DNA of 64,000 nt from Buddleja alternifolia (taxonomy: Eukaryota; Streptophyta; Magnoliopsida; Lamiales; Scrophulariaceae). The DNA is taken from NCBI GenBank assembly GCA_019426215.1, contig CM033408.1, positions 26,887,953 through 26,951,952 on the forward strand. The letters run 5' to 3'. The notes beneath the pieces are model-generated. The model saw only the letters and a program-made list of their open reading frames with translations. It did no database searches and was not told where the DNA came from. Shown piece after piece: positions 1-12,787 of the stretch. Every line of letters starts with the position of its first letter. Position 1 is the first letter of the stretch. The position numbers and the translations under genes are program-made.

Positions 1-3000
1 ATGTTGTATCTCATATTCCACTTCATCTATATATGCACTATACGTGTATCAAAAATTTAAAAAAACATAAAGTTGACATGAATTTCATGCATATTAGAGT
101 AAAATACAAAATGATACACCACTTCAGTATTAAAAAAAATAATCTGAAATGGAATTCGAGAAGGTAGCTGCTAAATCATATTTTGACTTTTCATATTGAT
201 TATTTGATAGTCAAAATACAAATTTCCAAAAATTAGCACAAGCCAATTCTCCTAAAACTAAATTAATCGAATAAATGAGAAATAATTTAACCACAAGAAA
301 AATCGTCGTTTTTTTTTTCTTTTTTTCTTTTTGTTCACTTAACTTACAACAGCAAATTTGTTATTATTAATTTTTTCAAGAGAAGACTACAATTTTCTAT
401 GTCATTAATCACTTGTTTAATTGGCATTCTAATTTTCTAACTAAAGTTGCAGAATAATTTGACGTGTGAGGTGGGAATTCTAGCCATACAACTTCCCTAC
501 AAATTGCTACTTGATGTGATTTTCATGTTGACATTTCGAGCTATTGAATTTCTCAATTTGATGAGTAACCAATATTTTTATTAGATACCGATGAAGCTTA
601 GTTTTATTGGTGAAGTTGATGTTCCAATTCTGTAGGTATTAAAGGTCTTGGGTTCAACTCACACCAAAAGTGTGTGGACTTTTCTTTACTTCCATTGCGA
701 ATATTAGATTATTGTCATAATTGTTATTTAATTTTTTTGATAATTGATTGTAATAATTGTTTGTTACTTGTAATTTGTTGCAATTTGATATTTATGACAT
801 GTATCATTTAATCGATTCTTTCAAAAAAAATATTATTTGATGAAGCAATTTCTAAAGCAATATTTGTGATGTGTCTTAGTATTCCAACAAACAAACCATT
901 TTTCATAATAGTCAGTTGTCACACAATGAGATTAAATAAAGAGAGGTCATTTGGAAACTTAATTTCAACTATATGTTTAAGAATTTATATTGGTGAATAA
1001 ACTAATTAAGAATTTTTCTGCCAACTTGCACTAAACATTTTTGCTAAACGAGCATGAAAATGAATTTTTTTTGGTGGTTTATGTCAGCTTTTGATTTTAT
1101 AGAAAAAGGTAATAATGATATTATTAATCTGTTATTATATTATAAAGGTATATAAACATGGAAAATTAAACGAGCGTGATTGAAAATATGTTGATGTTTT
1201 TTTTTTTTTTTGATAGAATAAAATATGTTGATGTTAATTTAACATAAAACAGATTCTGATAATATTATTTAATAACCTAGTAATTAGTGTTGTGTCATAT
1301 TAGTTTTAGGGATAAATGCAGACATCCCCTCACTAATTGAGATAAGTGCACTTTGTCCCCCAATCTATCAAAATGTACACCCGACACCCTCACCTTTGAT
1401 AAGTGTTGCACTTTACCCCATTTTCCTATCTCCCGTGGAATCTAACGGAATATTCCTAGAATATTCCGTCAAAGATTCTTTGATATTTTGAGATATGTGC
1501 ACTTTGCCCCCTAACCTTTAAAAAATGCGCATTTAACCACCTAATTTGTACATTACTATCAAATTCTTATTTTGATTGAATAAAACGGAATATTTTTCAT
1601 CAAAATACTATTATGTACAAACTTGTTGATGTATATATTGACATTTCAATAAGTCAAATTATCTCTCTACATTTTCTAACTTCACGTGTATATACTAATC
1701 ACATATACGTGCATGTAATAGAAAGTGTTATATTTTTCTATAATAAAGAATTTGGACTGATTTGTCAAGGTCAGAGGGTGATTTTTAGAGAGCGTGGTAT
1801 TTTGAGTCGCAATATAATCACCATCATCCGACTATAATCAACTTTTTTTTTTATATAATTATCCGTATATAATAAACTGCATATATAAACTCCTATCATA
1901 TGAAATTATGAATAATTGTGATCACGTCATGATTGGCTTTACATGCGTACGTTTAAGCTTTGAGACTAAATATCCAAAGCCGGTGAAGTACGAGACCAAT
2001 AGTGCCCGTCTCTCTATTTAGTGGGACCAAAATGCAATTCCCCTCCTATTATTTTAAATCTAATAAGATACCTAAATCTTTTTGGGCAAAAGTTCACGTG
2101 ACAACGACCATGATTAGTTAGTCCCAAAATGTCTTTATTATATAGTTCACCAAATATTGGACCAACTTATGGTTATAACTCTTTTCTAAGATGTCTATGG
2201 GGACCCTCCCAATTCCCATTGTTGTAATCAAGTATTATTTATTTTGTGAGCTTGCACAATAATTTTCAATTTTTGTTTCTATCATAGTATTTCGATTTTT
2301 ATGTCAATTCTTAAAATTCATAATATATAAATAAAAAATACTAGAAATCTCATTTGGCTAATTTAGTAATTAAAAAAGCATAGATGTTCAATAGTTTTAC
2401 TAGGAAATTAAAAAGTTAAAAAAAAAGTGATTAAATAAGTAACTCAATATTTTTTCTATAGTTGCACATACTTAACATATACCCCAAATTTAAAATTCAT
2501 ATATATTTTTAGTTTATTCCAAAAAAGGTTCTATTCCTAAATTAAAAATGCAATCCCCAAAATGAGTTAATATTAAATTAATTATAAGCATGTGTATTGA
2601 AAAATCTTTTATCCTTCTAAATAACTTCTTTCACTTCATTATTAAGTTAACTCGTATATATTTAAAAAATTCTAAAAAATAAATATTTGATACTTTGAGA
2701 AACTTTGCAAAATTTTGAATTCCAAATAAAATATTGTAAAGTTAAACCAGAAATTTAATTTAATTTTGGAAAATATGAAAACCTAAAAAATCGAAATTTC
2801 AGATATATCTGATTATCCGTATATTTAATACCATAGAAGTAACTTTTATAGGTTGAAACGTGAAGTGGTGGCCACCTTCCTCATCACGAGAACCATATCG
2901 GACAAAAAAAAGCTAAGAATTAGATTCAGAGTTTTTATTTTGCTTTACGTGAAAGTTAGGTATATGGTAGAGGTTTCCTAGGTATTAATTAATTTATTAA

Positions 3001-3474
3001 AATCACTTTATTATCTAGTACAATTTATTTAATTAAAATATAGTTAGTAAAGAAGCTTAAAGAATCAAGCAACCTCAATGCTAAATTGCTAATAATGATC
3101 TTTGACTTTCTTGTTTTTTCTCTTTTGTTTCTATATTGTGTGCCCACCATTTTATGTCATAAAAAAAAAAAAATCAATTACGCAACTAAACATATTAGAA
3201 ATACAATTATATTTATTAAATGAATGCAACTAGTATTTAAATCAAGTTATTTAACTATGTGACGGAGCGGCGGCTCTAATTTAAGAAATTGAATATCACG
3301 TCTCCAACTTCTTGGATAAGAACTCGAGAAAACTCGAGATTAAAGAGAGTCAAATTTATTTTATTGATGAAAAACTATTTGAAAATTACCAAACTAGTCA
3401 TGTAATGCCCGTATCTCACATGGGAGAATGGAAGAAAATGAATAGTCTATAAAGAAAACCATAGTATTCAAGTG
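1..3474. other. Gene-free AT-rich stretch
   Basis: No coding exon is supported; the open frames are short and have no recognisable protein signature. At about 1310-1600 there is a stretch with repeated phrases (CACTTTG/CACTTTACCCC, AATATTCC) typical of a decayed dispersed repeat, but its borders cannot be defined. Homopolymer A/T runs are common. Confidence 0.6.
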
Positions 3475-3648
3475 TAACAATAAATATCTATTTTGAGTCG
3501 TGGTTAAATTGTTCAACTTTAGATTACGCTCGTAACAATGAATATTCATTTTGAGTCGTGGTTTAATTGTTCAACTTTAGATTACGCTTGTAACAATTAA
3601 TATTCATTTTGAGTCGTGGTTTAATTGTGCAACTTTAGATTACGCTCA
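3475..3648 (+). repeat. 58-bp tandem repeat, three units
   Basis: Three head-to-tail copies of exactly 58 bp (3475-3532, 3533-3590, 3591-3648). Each begins TAACAAT, contains TTTTGAGTCGTGG and ends AGATTACGCT. The units differ at only a few positions. There is no coding frame. The array lies in a repeat-like stretch that runs to about 4.5 kb. Confidence 0.85.
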
Positions 3649-6367
3649 ATTGGTTCAGTCGAACTTCTCTGGTCCAACAGGCTCGTGAGCCCAGGACGTG
3701 ACAAGTCATATTCAAAGAAAAACTAAGACTCCTAAATCCTAATCGAACTTAATCAAGAATTTTACTTCTACTACTTCCAACTCCCTGTTTACACCTAAAA
3801 TTAAATGGGCTTCTCAATTTAAAAAGCTCAAACCATCCATATATTAATTCAAAATTAGGCTTAAGATAAAAGAGCCCAAGCAACCGGAAATTGGGCTCAA
3901 GTTGAAGGGTCCAAGCAGCCTCATTAATTAGTTAAATACGAAAGAGGACTTAAGTTGAGAAAGCTTAAATAGCCCATATGTTGAGTAATTAATTCGAAAA
4001 TGGGCCTAAGTGATTTAGAGTTGTTTTGTAAGGAATAGGTCCAAGCCCAATATTCCACAAAGTCAAAAGTCCGAGAATGAAGGCCCAAAAGAGTAGGAGG
4101 TTATCCAGTTCAGGGACGCGCCAACAAAATGAGTTTGAAAACACGGTTGAAGGCAGTTCCCAACCGCAAAGGACGTGGGTACGTGATAAAGAGCAAGGTG
4201 AAGAGAGAAAAAAAAAAGGGGACACAACAGATCAACTCTGCTTCTTTTTTATCTTTTTCTCTAGGAGTAGGCGTAATCTTAGAAGTAACATAGTTTAGTT
4301 AATTCCGTAGATTAATTCCTAGTGATCAAGAGTTGATATTAGTCATATCTTTTGCTCGAACAACTTTGTGGTACGCGATTGGGGATCAATATGGAGGTAT
4401 AATATTTATCGTTTTATCAGGTTTAAGTATTTGGTAGATAAATTTATATCTGGACTTGTATCTTCCTTTCTTCTCTAAACAAAAACAAAAATGCTTAAAA
4501 ATGAAAGGAAAAAACACTAAATTCCTCAATGAGGGTCGAAACGATGAAATTCCGCGATGATCGGCGGCTCCATTCAGAGATAGCGAAGCAAGGTTGCGTT
4601 CTCCTTGAAAAGACGATTGTGTGCATAGGTGTCACGCCCCGTAACTTCTCTCTAATAAAAAGTTATGACCATTTAAAGTTCCACTATCGAATCATGTTAG
4701 TTTTTTTACTTTTCTTTCCCATACCGATCCAAAAATACATCGACTTCTTGGTCTGCGTCACTATTTAACCAAATTATTTGAGTATGGGCTTGAAGGAAGA
4801 GGCGCAAGGTGTGTTCAAATTATTCAGTTCATATATCCAATACTAAATTATCGTTTTACATTTTTCTTTGGAACACTTAGAAATGATGTTTTGTACTTTA
4901 AAAGTTGAGATAAAAACTAATATGTATACTACATTACTGATTCGATTACAGTAATAATGGGGTACTAATAATTCTCTACTATTATTTCAGTGACTTTTTT
5001 CTTTTTTTGATATTCGTTTAAACTTGAAATCAAAATTATTCATTCATCGACCATTATTTTACGATTAGAAATAGTAGAGATATGGATATATAACAATAGG
5101 TCGGGTTCATCAAAGCTCCATATTCAAAGGTTTTTGTGGATCTGAGATGAGTTGAAATTATTGAATCTTTTAAACCCACTTTGTATTATAAAAATAGTAC
5201 AAAAATTTAAGTAAAAAACATTCATTGTAACTTTCTGAATATAAATAAATAATGTTAGAAGAATGCGATATAGAAAAGAATTATAATTGCACATTTACAT
5301 GTGCTTATTTTTAGTTTATAGAATACTTTCAACATTTTTTGTACTTATTATATATATAAAATTAAAGTATGAATTATTTACAATTTCACAGGCTTAGTTT
5401 AATATATAAGAGTGTTAAATCATATTTCATATATAATACATGTAACATACAAATAATTTTCTATATACTTATATAAAATAAATCCATACTAAATATATTA
5501 AATTTTAAGTCGTTCGAAATGATTCCGAATAAAAAAATATTAGAATCAGAGACCCGTCTAAAATCGAGCTTATGCTTCGAAATCCATCTCAAGTGAAACT
5601 TGTCCAAATTGGACTCGTACCATTGTCATCCCTAGTTAAAAAATTAGACTTACAAATTATAATACATTCTAGAATTAGGAAAATTATTGGTGCAAACTTA
5701 TATGTTTTCTTCATGAGATGTATATGCACATTTTTGGACGGTTTAACGTCAAAGTCAAAACTGCCTCATATTTGGTATGATTTTAGGTTTATCAAGATTT
5801 TGGGGTAGGATCATTATCATCATCACATGCAAAGGTCCATTTATTACAATATTCCAATTCTTTTATTACAAAAATATATAAATAAACATATTAAATCTTA
5901 TTTAAAATAAATATTTGGATATAAAAAAAATTAGTCCAAATCTATGCGGTCGACATGCAAAAAACAAGACCAACGAACTGTCATTAGTTCAACATGAATC
6001 CGATCGTTAAATTTATTTATTCTATTTTTTTTTCCCGCTAATATCGTGTGCAATTCAAATTACGTTAAAGTTTGATTTGTTTGATAATCGATTTCTCTTA
6101 TATCTATTGGTCATTGGTTCCAAACAATTTATAATCCCTAAAAGACAGAAAAGTAGAGCATTATAAATGACAATGTAAATATCTATTTATCAGTCTAAAC
6201 TATTGTTGGGCCTGTGGTGTAAGCTTCAATGGGCTTCGATATGGGCCTTTTGTCCAATAAATGGGCTAAATATGGTTAATATTTCTTATATATATGTTGG
6301 TCTTCACAAGTCTTCTCAATCTATTTTTATTTATTATTTATTTATATTATAAATAGATTGGACTCAA
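3649..6367. other. Intergenic, probably repeat-derived
   Basis: No gene is supported. Between about 3650 and 4500 the base composition is less AT-rich and the text resembles decayed LTR-retrotransposon sequence, but I found no terminal repeats, primer-binding site or target duplication to prove it. From 4790 to 6190 the sequence is AT-rich without recognisable structure. Confidence 0.5.
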
Positions 6368-6624
6368 TGAGAGTGTTTACAAATTATAAATAAAAGTGTT
6401 ATTGAGCTTTTAGCTAAAAATAAGTAATTTTGTAGTGTTTGCAAAAGGAGTTTTTACTTCTGACTCTATAAAATTAAGCTCCCAGAAGACAAAAGCTCCA
6501 AACTGGGTAGGGGGTGCTTTTTAAATTCCTACGAACACTACTCACTTCTGCTTTTCAAGTAATTCTACTTATTTTTCACTTAAAATTACTTTTCTAGAAA
6601 CAGTAGAGTTTGTAAACACTCTCA
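6368..6624. mobile_element. MITE with 16-bp terminal inverted repeats
   Basis: The left end TGAGAGTGTTTACAAA is matched exactly, in inverse orientation, at the right end (6609-6624). The 257-bp interior contains further loosely inverted sequence and no ORF. The GTGTTTAC-containing end suggests a hAT-type MITE. No clear 8-bp target duplication is visible, so the superfamily is uncertain. Confidence 0.65.
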
Positions 6625-7706
6625 ATATCTTGTAAGGTGGGTTTAGGGATTCTAATATTTATTCACAAAAATGGTGTAATAAAATTTCATTGATATAATT
6701 TGATGTGACGTCTCTTATTCTATTGATTCATTTCCTTCTTACCCTAGCCAACGGGTCATTTTTTGGAACTCTAAATAGTCAGAGTTTCGGCTAATCGCAA
6801 TTCGCACCAACTTATGTGAAAAACTCATGATAATAGTTTTTGATTAAAAAAACTCAACACTTAGAGTTAATAAACTTATGGATTAAATTATTTTTAGCAT
6901 TCTACATTAAAAATTAATCAATTATACTTTTGTAAATAAATTTATTTATTTTGAACTTTTATAAATTCATACTAATTATGATTTTGATTTTAAATTTCAA
7001 TTTTTTTAATCTTCTCAAAATTTTTAATAATATGTTTTTATGTAATTATCATATTTAAAATAAAAAATAAATTTTATGAAAATATTAAAAATAAAAATAA
7101 AATTCATATAATGGAATTTATTAATTAGAAAAGTCCAAAACAAACGGAGTTCGATAAGGAAAAAAAATCAGTTGATCAATTCTTAACTTAAGAAATAAAT
7201 GTTAGTATAGTCCAAATATTAACTTTTGAGTCTTTTGGAATGAAAAGTTTATAGAATAAGTTTTTAAGATTAAAAAAAAATCATGAATTTTTGGATATAC
7301 AAATTTATTTTAAGTGGTTTTAGTAATTTTCTCTAATTTTAACTTCAAATTTGATTTATCTAGAATATCAAGTGTGCAGAAGTTCACCTGACTTATATAT
7401 GTCCAAGTTTATATCAAGGTTCAAACATTTTGTATGTATTTTTATTTTATTTTTAGTATTTAAACGTGCTTGCAAGTTTATTTATTATTAATTACTACAT
7501 AATTATGATGTCATTTTCAATCCCATTCATTTGCAGGTGAACCAATAAATTTAAACCCGGTCAAGTCTTTACTTGAATGAAGTATGAACGATATCAATTT
7601 TATGACATTGCTCCACTCAGTCACATAGTCAAACTATAATCATTAGCAAAACATCTAATTTTCATTTACCTTGACATGTTAAATTAATATCTTATGATTA
7701 AGATAA
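6625..7706. other. AT-rich intergenic stretch
   Basis: Very AT-rich sequence with long runs of A and T and no supported gene or RNA. The phrases around 6840-7380 recur loosely near 8100-8400 and 59.6-60.1 kb, so this is probably old repeat sequence without definable ends. Confidence 0.5.
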
Positions 7707-8512
7707 GGGCAAAATACACTTTATACCTCTGAACTATTCACTTTATTTTATTTAGGACACTGAACTATCAAATATAACAAAATGATCTCTGTATTATCAA
7801 GTGTAACAAAATAGTCTCTCAATTTGATAGACGTATTTGGCTTGCCATGACATGTTGCTGAAGTGACACTGAGTTTGACCATTGCAATGTGGTCATTGAA
7901 AAAGTTTGCATATGCCCTCACTTACTTTCGAAAAAATGTGTCTTTTGTGTACTTATAATTTTGCTATTTTTAAATATTTGGTTACTATTTTCTACGAACT
8001 TTTGTCCAGAAAATATACTTCGGATTTCTACTAATTTCTTAGGGAAATTTACTTAAATCTCCTCAAAATAAAATCTTTATAATATTTTTCAATCCAAAAA
8101 ACTTGTTTTTACCAACTTTTCTTTTCAAAAAATCCCACATCTACGGTTGATAAATTTATAGGCTTAATTATCCTTAGTTTTCTTTAGCAAAAAAGAATCA
8201 ATTGTAGTTTTATCTGAAAAATTATTTATGTAAAAATTTTATATCGATAATTGATACTAACTATGATTTTAACTTTACATTTTAAGTTTTTAATCTTCTT
8301 AAAAAATTTAAAAAGTATATTTTAAATAATTATAAAATTAGAAATAAAATAAATTATATAAAAATATTTAAAGTACTTAATATTCAAAAATAACATTCGT
8401 ATTATTAGCCAAACACGCCTCTAAATCGAGGGACTATTTTGTTACGTTTGATAGTTCAGAGACCTAAATGACACAAAGTGAATAATTTAGGGGTATAAAG
8501 TGTAGTTTGCCC
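7707..8512. mobile_element. Mutator-type MITE, 806 bp
   Basis: The element starts GGGCAAAATACACTTTATAC and ends with an inverted imperfect copy of about 85 bp (roughly 8428-8512). It is flanked by TTAAGATAA (7698-7706) and TTAAAATAA (8513-8521), an 8-of-9 target-site duplication. Long terminal inverted repeats with a 9-bp duplication are the Mutator-type signature. There is no transposase ORF, so it is non-autonomous. Confidence 0.8.
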
Positions 8513-8521
8513 TTAAAATAA

Positions 8522-9350
8522 ACATAGAAGAATGACACAACACATCTGCACTAAGACTTGCTAAAATATCAAATTGAAAAAGGGAAAAATGACTTTAGCA
8601 TCATTCTTATGTTTACAATATCAGTACTCAAAATCCTCAAAAAAATAAATAATAATATATCAATGCTCAAAACTTGTTATCCCAGTAGTATCAGTTTTCA
8701 CTTTCATGTGAGAAGCTCTGGGTTCAATTTCAAACTGTCACAAATTGTGATTTGTTTTTCTTATTTGGAGTCTTATAGAACATGTGTGACTCATGATTAA
8801 AAAATATCAATCCGTGTTTGTCAGGTTAGTGTATCCCCTTCTTCTAATTTTTATTTAAAAAATATATATTTACAATATCGGTGCACACAATACGGTTATT
8901 AGAATTACCACCTCCAAGGTTGGCCTAATAATATACCCCTCTTGTTTGGAAAATTACAAATACCCCCTAGACGTTGTCTTTAGATTACAGATTTCCCCAA
9001 GAGTTGCTTTGTGGTCCGAAAACACTGATGGCAGCTCATGAATTATGGAGATCTTTTATTTTGTCGTCGAGTAGTTTCCAGTTTCCACATAATATGGGTT
9101 GACAAAAGTACCATTGAAACTAATTGTCATACTTTACAATAACGTGGGGTGGGGTGGGGTGGGGGGATAGACAGGATGCAATTACATATATCAATTTATT
9201 ATGCTTGACCAAATAATATTTGTACTTTTTTGAAAGTGTCAAACTCCCTGAAGTATCACCATCATTTCACTTCCACCCCACCCCACCCCACCCCACCCCA
9301 CCAAAAATATATTATGTCTGTCACCCTCTTGCTCCACCTCCCCTAGTAAA
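8522..9350. other. Intergenic with G-rich and C-rich tracts
   Basis: No gene is seen. Two simple repeats stand out: a G-rich run of GGGGT units at 9146-9166 and a C-rich run of CCCCA units at 9276-9302. They are inverse complements about 110 bp apart and could pair or form quadruplex structures on either strand. Confidence 0.6.
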
Positions 9351-9854
9351 ACCAAGGTCTTAAATATCGATTTCGGGATAAATATTAATGTAGTAAATTT
9401 ATGAAAATCTCGATGAAAATTTTGGGGATATTCAAAATTTCGGTTTCGATTTTAAAGAAATCATAGAAATTTATAAAAATATTTAGAAATTTAAAATAAA
9501 ATTTTGGATAACTTTAATTAGCATTCTTATGCATCTTTTACATCAATAATATTCTATATATAATATATGGATAATGAATTTATTAAATAATATCACTAAA
9601 AATTGTTGCGAAAAATATGAAATAAGTATAATTTGATAGTAAGATAATAACCAAATCTCATGAGAATTTCATTAAAATAAAATGTACCAAGATTTAAGTA
9701 AAAGTTACTACTCAATACCACATCGTGTTTCTAGAAAGATCGAAATTTCTATCACTAATATCTGTCCTACCTCTACTTTCATATTACAAGTGAAAAGTAT
9801 GAGTTACATGTTGACAATATTCCGCCAATAACATGGAATGTTGGTATTTACATG

Positions 9855-9890
<36 letters not shown>

Positions 9891-10110
9891 TCGGCCGAAA
9901 TTTCGGTTTCGGTAAATATTTCGGGAAATATCGGGTTTCGGCCGAAATTTCGATAGATATTTGACAAAAATATTTTAAATTTCGGGTTTTGGTCGGAATT
10001 TCAGAAGATATTCTGCAAAATTGGATCGAAAATTCGATTTTGCTTCGGAACCCCCCGAAATCCAAAATTTCGACCGAAATTTCGGTGTTTCGATCCAAAT
10101 TTTAGACCAT
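9351..10110. repeat. Candidate inverted-repeat element rich in GAAATTTCGG words
   Basis: The two ends share a GGTCTTAAAT / GGTCTAAAAT-like word in inverse orientation. The last 220 bp is packed with self-complementary words such as CCGAAATTTCGG and TTCGGCCGAA. A TA microsatellite lies at about 9859-9884. The ends and target duplication are not clear, so this is a candidate hAT-like or foldback element only. Confidence 0.4.
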
Positions 10111-10506
10111 GAATAACACTAAATCCATCGTCTGCCTCCTCTCCACTCCTCACCGGCCAAACTCCCAAATCATAAACTGATACTTGAGATGTCTCGGGAT
10201 TAGTGAGTCTCAACATCCACGTACACTCCAAGTGCTAAAGTCACATTTGGACTTCACAAAGTGAATGATATGTTCATTCAAATAAAGTGGATGTTAGGCG
10301 ATTTGGGATCTTAATGACTCTTCAAGTATGACCCAAGACACCCCCTCTCCCATTACCGCAGTCCCACATGCCACCCAAACTCGTTTAGCCCCCCTCCCCG
10401 CCAACCCTATCAGATCGGCACCCTCAACCAACTCCGACCACCCCAATCTACCATTGCCATTAAATCCAAAAGTCAAAACCCTCCAACACATCCGCACCCC
10501 AAACCC
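10111..10506. other. Intergenic, C-rich proline-coding stretch
   Basis: This stretch is markedly more C-rich on the plus strand than its surroundings (about 10330-10500) and is open in one frame, giving a proline-rich peptide. No conserved domain or splice context supports a gene. It may be a fragment of a captured or retroelement sequence. Confidence 0.4.
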
Positions 10507-10509
10507 TCA

Positions 10510-10914
10510 GGCTTTGTTTGTTTATGTTTTTTAGTTTAAATCTTGAAATTTTGTTGAGGAACGCGTACTATGGATATTCGTGTGAATTTGGTGTGATATG
10601 TTGGTGTGTTTGTTTATGTTTTTAGAATATGATTGAAATTTGTAAAATGTGTCTAATCAATAATGATTAGTTGATGTGTGATGGATTGATTGATTAAAAG
10701 TATGAAAGAGAAAAGTAGTGTAAAGTAAATGAATATTGATTGATGATTGTGTGAAATGATGGATGTGGTGATTGATAGGTAGTTATATTGGAGAGTGAGA
10801 AAGTGAATTTGAAAGATGATGAATTTGGTTGAAAATAGTTTGAAGTGTGAACTTTTAGGATTTTGTGATCCAAAATACTGAAAATAGGATTTGAAAACAT
10901 AAGCAAATAAGGCC
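10510..10914. mobile_element. PIF/Harbinger-type MITE, 405 bp
   Basis: It starts GGCTTTGTTTGTTTATG and ends with the inverse of GGCCTTATTTGCTTATG. The flanks are TCA (10507-10509) and TTA (10915-10917), consistent with a mutated 3-bp TWA-like target duplication. About 200 bp at each end match the ends of the larger neighbouring element at 10928-13908, so this looks like its internal-deletion derivative. It is non-coding. Confidence 0.8.
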
Positions 10915-11689
10915 TTACAATCCCTTAGGCTCTGTTTGTTTATGTTTTTTAGATGAAATCCTGAAAATTTCTCGGGAAATGCGTACTACATGGATTCGTG
11001 TGAGAATTGATGTGATGTGTGTTGTGTTTGTTTATGTTTTTAAATAGTGGTTGAAATTTGTAAAATGTGTCAAATCAATAATAATTGGTTGATGTATGAT
11101 GGGTTAAATGATTGAGTTAGTTGTTTGTGTAATGATTATGTGAATAAATAAATAATAAAATAAGATATATATATATATATATAAAGTTAATTTATTATTA
11201 ATATATTTTTCAGTTTGAAATTATAAATATTAAATCCAAAAATAAGAAAATGACAAGAGAGAGACCCCACCAACCGACCCCACCCGACCATTATGCCCCT
11301 TGCCGCCCCCCCCCTACCCCCTCATCCCTACTATTCATAATTGATTTTTCAGATTTTTTTTTATATATTTTTTTTTGTTGGCTTTTGTAAGTGAAAGATT
11401 TTTTGTGACCACGTGGTAGGGTTTTAGTGGTGGTTTATGGGTGAACTTGGACTAAGTGTATCCAACTTGAAAGTGTTGACTCCAAGTTTAGTAGTGGTGA
11501 CCGTTTCTTCTATTTGTTTTTGTATGAAATTTTGCTGTAATTCCCACACCCCTATTTTTAAGAATAAAGTTTGATGTACCCTTTTTTTTAGTTTATTCCA
11601 GCGATCGTCTGATAACTATCTTTTTGCATTACGCAAACGAGAATCACCAGGGAACGCCTATGAATGATTGCAAATACCAAAAATAAGTG

Positions 11690-12103
11690 AAAAGTATATT
11701 TATATTTATATAATGTCTTGTGTAAAGGGTTTGTAAAAGTAAATGTTTAAGAGGTACCGCAAGATGTGCCGCCCAGAGAGCGTCGTTACCCTGTAGCGAA
11801 CGAGTTTCATAATTCCATGAAAAACCGCATGTTCGCATTTCTAGATCGTGACACCCTTTCCAAGTGCCCCTTATCCGAAGGTACTTTTTTTTTGAAATCC
11901 ATAATAGAATAATCACCAAAACGATTATCATGCACCTTTAACCTATCGTGAATCGAATCCCACGTTACAGTTCTAAAATTCGAACCAAACATCATTCCTT
12001 GTTCGTACTCAGTGAACAGTAGGCATACAAATAGGGTTTCAGCCTCCGGTGTCCATATCACAGCGTCCGCGTTCTTTTCGTGATTCATCTGATATGATGA
12101 CAT
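11690..12103 (-). pseudogene. Myb/SANT-like ORF of a PIF/Harbinger element, frameshifted
   Basis: The minus strand encodes an N-terminal part containing WTPEAETLFVCLL and TWDSIHDRL. In another frame it encodes KKYLRIRGTWKG followed by GFSWNYETRSLQGNDALW. Together these follow the order expected of the plant Myb/SANT-like DNA-binding domain: tryptophan-containing helix 1, a second helix around TWDSI, a KKY...W helix, then the GFSWN...D..W tail. This domain is known from ORF1 of PIF/Harbinger transposons and from related host proteins. The frame changes at a run of nine A on the coding strand (plus-strand T run near 11885-11893), so a single homopolymer slip separates the parts. The C-terminal boundary is uncertain. 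Confidence 0.6.
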
Positions 12104-12787
12104 TTCAACCCATTTTTTTCAGTATGAGTGTGGTTTTATTACAAATGTTTTTATGATGCAAATTAGACAAATTTGAGTAGTTTTAAATTAATTTGTTTCC
12201 TACAATAATGTAATTTACTTTATGACGTCAACAAATGTGAAAAAATAGCCATTTTAATTGTTCAAATGTTAACATGGACAAGTTAATTTATGTAATTAAC
12301 GTAATTAACATACTTAAAGCCCTAAACTCCAATCATATTTGAAATATAATAAAAAAGATACAAGGCACATCAATCATATCAACAATAAATGATATATCAA
12401 ATAATAAAATATAATTCAAACAATATCAATAAATAGCATAAAAGAGTAGTCGGAAAAAAAACGAGTCAAATATTGTAGTTAAATAAACAAATGCAAATAA
12501 AAAATTATACAATCACCTTAGATTGCAGGAGGAGCTATCACTAGGCAACAAAATTATTGGCTATTGCAAATTTTTTCCACATTTGTGCATTTCCCCCCGA
12601 ATGCTTGTGCATTCTAATATACTACAATTTGGGGTGGAGTGGGGTTGGGGTGGGGATGGGTCTTTTACCAATATATGCCAAAAGTGGGTTTTTTTCTTTT
12701 TCTTTTTTACATAGTTTAATTTAATTTATTATATAATTATTATATTTTTTTGTTTAATGTTTCTTTTTTGATTTTCATATTTTTTCA

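Noticed and set aside
3258..4520. Possible Ty3-type solo LTR starting TGTGACGGAGCGG
   Set aside because: I found no matching CA end with a 5-bp duplication; it is left as unclassified repeat-like sequence.
10328..10534. Proline-rich 68-residue frame
   Set aside because: C-rich composition explains it. It runs into the MITE at 10510, and no domain or splice site supports it.
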